Below the pieces are notes generated by a model, which worked only from the letters and a program-made list of their open reading frames with translations, did no database searches and was not told the origin of the DNA. From Streptoalloteichus tenebrarius (GTDB taxonomy: Bacteria; Actinomycetota; Actinomycetes; Mycobacteriales; Pseudonocardiaceae), in the NCBI RefSeq assembly GCF_024171885.1, contig NZ_JAMTCP010000004.1, forward strand, positions 124,001 to 188,000: a DNA stretch of 64,000 nt. Reading direction: 5' to 3'. The translations under genes were made by a program, and so were the position numbers. Positions 60,660 to 64,000 of the stretch are shown here, piece after piece (position 1 is the stretch's first letter; every line of letters starts with the position of its first letter).

Positions 60660-60815
60660 ATGGACAGGCACGGGACGCTCGCCGGGGACAACGGACACGA
60701 CATCGTCGTCGAACTTCTCCTGCACAAGGTGTGGGAGTTCGGGATCGTGCTGGTCGTGGCCGTTCTCGCACTCGTCGCGATGGTGATCATCTGGCGTAGG
60801 GCGGGCAGGAGATAG
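60660..60815 (+). CDS. small single-helix membrane protein, 51 residues
   Basis: ATG 60660, three bases after the previous stop, opens a 51-residue frame: a polar start MDRHGTLAGDNGHDIVVELL, one membrane helix (FGIVLVVAVLALVAMVIIW) and a basic end RRAGRR. It has the same layout as the preceding small protein though little sequence in common. Its stop codon overlaps the TAGCGT -10-like box of the kinase gene. Tight spacing suggests both small proteins are made together with, or just ahead of, the kinase. Confidence 0.6.
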   Translation: MDRHGTLAGDNGHDIVVELLLHKVWEFGIVLVVAVLALVAMVIIWRRAGRR

Positions 60816-60824
60816 CGTCACCGC

Positions 60825-61997
60825 GTGGGCCGGAGGAGGACGGGAAGCGACGCGATGACCGCACCTGGGGGCGCCCGGCCCGTGTCCGGGGCGGACCTGT
60901 CCCACGCGGTGATCCAGGTCCTTGGCACCGGGGTCCTGGTCGTCGCGGTGGCCACCGTCCGGGAGGGGTCGCCGTGGGTGTACGGGGCCTACCTGGTGAC
61001 CCTGCTGTGTTGGTTCCTCTATCTCCTGCTGGAACGGCGGCGGCCCGGGTGGGCGGGTATCGCGGTCGTCCTCGGCGCGGCGGTCTCGGCCGCCGCGGTC
61101 GGGCCGGCCGAGGACTCCACGGCGGTGATCGCCGTCTGTGTGGTGCTCGGCCGGTTCGCCGCGTGGGCGACGCCGAGGGGATGGCAGCTCGGCGTGGCCG
61201 TGGCCGGATGCCTCGGGCTGACCGTGGGCAGCAGCCTGCTGGCCGGTCGGTCGGTCGAGGACGTGCTGGGTTACGCACTGCTGGTCCTGGTGCTCACCCT
61301 GCTCGGGCTGAACCGGCGGCAGCACCGGCTCCGCGCCGAGCAGTCCGAGGTCCTGCTCCGCCAGAGCCTGTTGGTGCGGCGGGAACAGGCCAGGGCGGCG
61401 GCGTTGGACGAGCGCGCCCGGATCGCGCGGGAGATCCACGACGTGCTGGCGCACTCGCTCGGCGCGTTGAGCGTCCAGCTCAAGGTGGTCGACGCGCTGC
61501 TGGAGCGGGGTGACCGCGCGGCTGCCCGCGAGCGGGTGCGCCGGTGCCACCAGCTCGCCGAGGAGGGACTGGTGGAGGCGCGCAACGCCGTGGCCGCGTT
61601 GCGCGACGACGTCCCGTCCCTCCCGTCGGCTCTGATGGTCCTCGCCGAGCGGTACCGGGCGGACCACCACGGCGCGGTGGAGGTGGTGACGACCGGCCGG
61701 GAGCGTCCGCTCCCGCCTGCCACGACGGTCGCCCTGGTGGGCGTCGCGCGTGAGGCGATCACCAACGTGACCAGGCACGCCCCGGGCGCGTCCGTCCGGA
61801 TCGAACTGTCCTATGGGGACGATTCCGTGCGGCTGGAGGTGCGCAACGAGGTGCTCGGGGGCGGTCGCGGTGAGGAGCGGACCGGCTACGGGCTCACCGG
61901 GATGCGGGAACGGCTGGCCCTGGTCGGCGGCACGCTCCACGCCGGGTGGACGGACGGGGGACGGTGTTGGCGGGTCACCGCCGAGGTGCCCGCGTGA
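60825..61997 (+). CDS. NarL/DesK-type sensor histidine kinase
   Basis: The 390-residue protein has four to six hydrophobic N-terminal segments (about 25-165), a linker helix and a HisKA_3 domain with the phosphorylated His 205 in DERARIAREIHDVLAHSLGA, then a HATPase_c domain with REAITNVTRHAPGASV (N box) and RTGYGLTGMRERLALVGGTL (G box). There is no extracytoplasmic sensor domain, so the signal is probably sensed in the membrane. GTG 60825 is six bases after TAGCGT, a leaderless start; ATG 60855 is the alternative. Partner: the response regulator at 59492. Confidence 0.92.
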   Translation: MGRRRTGSDAMTAPGGARPVSGADLSHAVIQVLGTGVLVVAVATVREGSPWVYGAYLVTLLCWFLYLLLERRRPGWAGIAVVLGAAVSAAAVGPAEDSTAVIAVCVVLGRFAAWATPRGWQLGVAVAGCLGLTVGSSLLAGRSVEDVLGYALLVLVLTLLGLNRRQHRLRAEQSEVLLRQSLLVRREQARAAALDERARIAREIHDVLAHSLGALSVQLKVVDALLERGDRAAARERVRRCHQLAEEGLVEARNAVAALRDDVPSLPSALMVLAERYRADHHGAVEVVTTGRERPLPPATTVALVGVAREAITNVTRHAPGASVRIELSYGDDSVRLEVRNEVLGGGRGEERTGYGLTGMRERLALVGGTLHAGWTDGGRCWRVTAEVPA

Positions 61998-62170
61998 TCT
62001 CGCCAGGTGCGGATGACGGACGTGGGAGTCACGATGAGGCCCGCACTGAAGTCGTGTTCGGTCTCCAGCGGCGCGTCATCGACGACCTGGAGGTCATGCA
62101 CGGTCGTTGACCGTCGTCTCCGACCTGATCAGCCCCGCTTCTTGCGGCAAAGCCGCCCCTCCCCGGAACG

Positions 62171-62920
62171 CTACGGCTGTGGAGAGGCTGGGTGGTGCGC
62201 GGTGACTAGCACCCGGCGCACCGCGTGCCGCCAGGCTTGCGCGCGGCGTCCCTCTGCGGCCAGGTCCTCAACGGCCGGGTCACCGCCGGCTTCGGCGGCG
62301 GCTGCCGCCCGCGCATAGATGTCGTACTGCCGTTTCGCCCACGCGGGTTGCTCGACGATGGCGTCGACGCGCAGTCCGGCATCGGCGAGCAATCCGGCGA
62401 GGTCGCGGGGAAAACGCTGTGGCGCCGAACCAGACCCCTCCCAGGTGGTGAGGGCGAGCCGGCCTCCCGGCCGCAGCAGCCGCACCGCCTCTCGCGCCAT
62501 CGCGGGTTGGTCATCGACCAGTTGAAGCACGTCGATGGAGACCACCGCGTGCGCGCACGCGTCCGGCAACCCGGTGGTGGCGACCTCCGCGACCGTGAAG
62601 CACGCGTGCGGCACCGTCGGGAACAGGTGTTGCCGTTGCCGAGCGTCGGCGACCGCCACACGGGAGGCGTCGACACCGATCAGTCGGGCACGTGCCTGCT
62701 CTGCCAACCACAGGCCGGGGCCGCCCCGGCCGCAGCCCAGGTCGACCAGTGTCTGGCCGGGACTGAGCGCCAGCGCGTCGAGGACCGACGCGAGGCCGGC
62801 GAGCGGCACGAAGGAGAACGGCTGGACCCGCGTGGGAAGACCCTCCCCGATCAGGGCCGCGTGGGCCTCGCTGGCCCGCCACCGCAGATACCCCGCGTCG
62901 AACTCGGCCCCGGTCGCCAC
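62171..62920 (-). CDS. class I SAM-dependent methyltransferase
   Basis: The 249-residue enzyme has motif I QTLVDLGCGRGGPGLWLAEQ, the acidic residue ending strand 2 in RLIGVDASRVAVADARQR, motif II DACAHAVVSIDVLQLVDDQP and motif III LLRPGGRLALTTWEGSG. The family resembles ubiquinone/cyclopropane-type small-molecule methyltransferases; the substrate is unknown. GTG 62920 lies seven bases after TACTGT on the minus strand, a leaderless start. It is bounded at its promoter side by the third IS remnant, 70 bases away. Confidence 0.85.
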   Translation of the reverse strand: MATGAEFDAGYLRWRASEAHAALIGEGLPTRVQPFSFVPLAGLASVLDALALSPGQTLVDLGCGRGGPGLWLAEQARARLIGVDASRVAVADARQRQHLFPTVPHACFTVAEVATTGLPDACAHAVVSIDVLQLVDDQPAMAREAVRLLRPGGRLALTTWEGSGSAPQRFPRDLAGLLADAGLRVDAIVEQPAWAKRQYDIYARAAAAAEAGGDPAVEDLAAEGRRAQAWRHAVRRVLVTAHHPASPQP

Positions 62921-62990
62921 CCTCGCGACAGTAACCGAAGCCCTGTCGAAGGACGCTCGGCCGAACGGGCGTGGTGGGCGAGGTTCTGGG

Positions 62991-63589
62991 ACCTGTCCTC
63001 AAAGCTGGTGTGGCTGATCTGGTGTGATCTTAGGTTTTGGTGCGCGGGCACGAGTTGACCGACGAGCAGTAGCGGGCGATCAAACCGCTGCTGCCCCCTT
63101 CCGGTGCGAAAGGACGCCCCTGGACGAACGAGGTTCCGGGTGATCAACGGAATGCTGTTCCAGGCCAAGACCGGTGTGGCGTGGCGTGACCTGCCGGAAT
63201 GACAGGGGCCGGGGAAGAGGCGTCGACAACCAGTTCTGGCGATGGTCGCCCACCGAAACCGGGACCACCCTGGTGACAGAGGCGCGGGTGATCGCTGAGG
63301 CGATCAACGAACCCGCCCCGGGGGTGGCGATCGACTCCAGCATCGTGCGATGCGCACCAGCACGCCCCCAGCGCCCGCCGCACGACGGCCTCCCACACAG
63401 GGGGCGGACACACCGGCGGCGGGCACCGTGAGCCAGTTGATCACGCCATCGCCTCGGTCCCGTGGGGACCCACCACGACGATCCACGTACGCGGTTTCGT
63501 GCCATCGCGACCCGGTTCGACAAGACCGCCACCTCCTACCGAGGGATGGTCGATCTGGCCGCGCTGCTCATCTGGCTTTGAGGACAGGT
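62991..63589 (+). mobile_element. degraded IS5-like element, copy 3, with intact ends
   Basis: Perfect 15-base inverted repeats, ACCTGTCCTCAAAGC (62991-63005) and GCTTTGAGGACAGGT (63575-63589), bound a 599-base element. Inside, transposase pieces read HELTDEQ, stop, RAIKPLLPPSGAKGRPW, then after frameshifts WRDLPE, stop, an AIDSSIVRCAP block and a C-terminal FDKTATSYRGMVDLAALLIW. It is shorter than a full IS5-type element (about 850 bases) because the middle is lost. The ends look fit for transposition in trans. The right end abuts the stop codon of the MFS gene. Confidence 0.85.
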
Positions 63590-63590
63590 T

Positions 63591-64000
63591 CTAGGGCAGC
63601 GTGGGGACGGCCGGACGCGCCACGGTGGGCCGCGCCCTGGTCAGCAGCAGGGCGAGCCCGGCGCCGAGCGCGCACAGGGTCATGCCGAGGAACAACGGCA
63701 CCACGGTGTGCCTGCCGGCGATGCCCATCAGGGGAGAGACGGCCGCGCCCAGCGCGTTCTGGACCGTGCCCAGCACCGCCGATCCGGTGCCGGCCGCGTG
63801 GGGCACGCGTTGGAGGGCGAGGGCGGGCGCGGCGGCGAAGACCTGGCCCAGCCCCAGGAACCCGACGCCGATGAGCCCCAGCGCCCAGAAGCGCGTGAGG
63901 TCTCCGGCGAGGGTGACGGCCAGGGCAGCCGCGCTGGCCGCGACCAGCACGACCAGGCCCGTGGCCAGCAGGGACTCCGGGCGGTGGCGGGACACCAGCC
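63591..64000 (-). CDS. MFS transporter, C-terminal part
   Basis: The frame enters from beyond the right edge and stops at TAG 63593-63591. The visible 136 residues have about four hydrophobic segments (LLATGLVVLVAASAAALAVT, FWALGLIGVGFLGLGQVFAA, GSAVLGTVQNALGAAVSPLM, VVPLFLGMTLCALGAGLALL), consistent with the last helices of a Bcr/CflA or DHA2-like exporter. The stop codon is two bases from the end of the IS remnant, so the natural 3' end may have been altered by the insertion. The start lies outside the window. Confidence 0.75.
   Translation of the reverse strand, partial: LVSRHRPESLLATGLVVLVAASAAALAVTLAGDLTRFWALGLIGVGFLGLGQVFAAAPALALQRVPHAAGTGSAVLGTVQNALGAAVSPLMGIAGRHTVVPLFLGMTLCALGAGLALLLTRARPTVARPAVPTLP

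Overview
The window is very GC-rich, densely coded actinobacterial DNA. Supporting signs are an RbpA gene, a thymidine kinase, an Lnt plus polyprenol-phosphate-mannose synthase pair, a heme A synthase, a DasR-type chitinase operator, frequent GTG starts and many TANNNT boxes six or seven bases before a start codon (leaderless mRNAs). Overall gene content suggests a Pseudonocardiaceae-like actinomycete (Saccharothrix/Actinosynnema/Lentzea type). That placement is an inference; no rRNA or tRNA gene was seen.

Layout. 0-5 kb: a MocR-type regulator cut by the window edge, with a start codon overlapping that of a divergent EamA exporter, then an ABC exporter and an MFS permease. 4.9-6.7 kb: decay zone with a methyltransferase that has lost its core and two ruined IS5-like elements. 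6.7-23 kb: LuxR regulator, a DUF6492-like protein, a methyltransferase, an ECF sigma factor with its membrane partner, a VOC protein, a secreted modular chitinase under a DasR-like operator, hydrolases, an HxlR/MFS divergent pair, two NmrA-like genes in the window and more pseudogenes.

23.2-30.3 kb: a lysine-degradation cluster. It encodes lysine 2,3-aminomutase (divergent), 3,5-diaminohexanoate dehydrogenase, a YtcJ-like amidohydrolase, both lysine 5,6-aminomutase subunits and 3-aminobutyryl-CoA ammonia-lyase. These are most enzymes of the clostridial lysine fermentation route. No kce cleavage enzyme is present; the amidohydrolase sits inside the operon.

30.5-41.9 kb: cell-envelope and housekeeping genes (lnt, ppm1, rbpA, tk, ctaA), a MazG-like protein, SRPBCC, PRISE-like SDR and LysR genes. 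42-46.8 kb: a short threonyl-tRNA synthetase preceded by a leader peptide with three Thr codons and a strong hairpin (attenuator), a MarR/MFS pair and a phosphotransferase.

47-52.6 kb: two type I-E CRISPR arrays with nearly the same leader, pointing away from each other, without cas genes. Between them lie a D-aminopeptidase and a HAD-phosphotransferase-acyl-CoA dehydrogenase operon that matches, unfused and in the same order, the domains of animal ACAD10. 52.7-64 kb: a THUMP RNA methyltransferase behind a second leader peptide (MTFFFRL), an LD-carboxypeptidase, a C39-like protein and MerR gene, a GNAT pseudogene, a NarL/NreB-type two-component system with two tiny membrane proteins, a methyltransferase, a third IS remnant and the end of an MFS gene.
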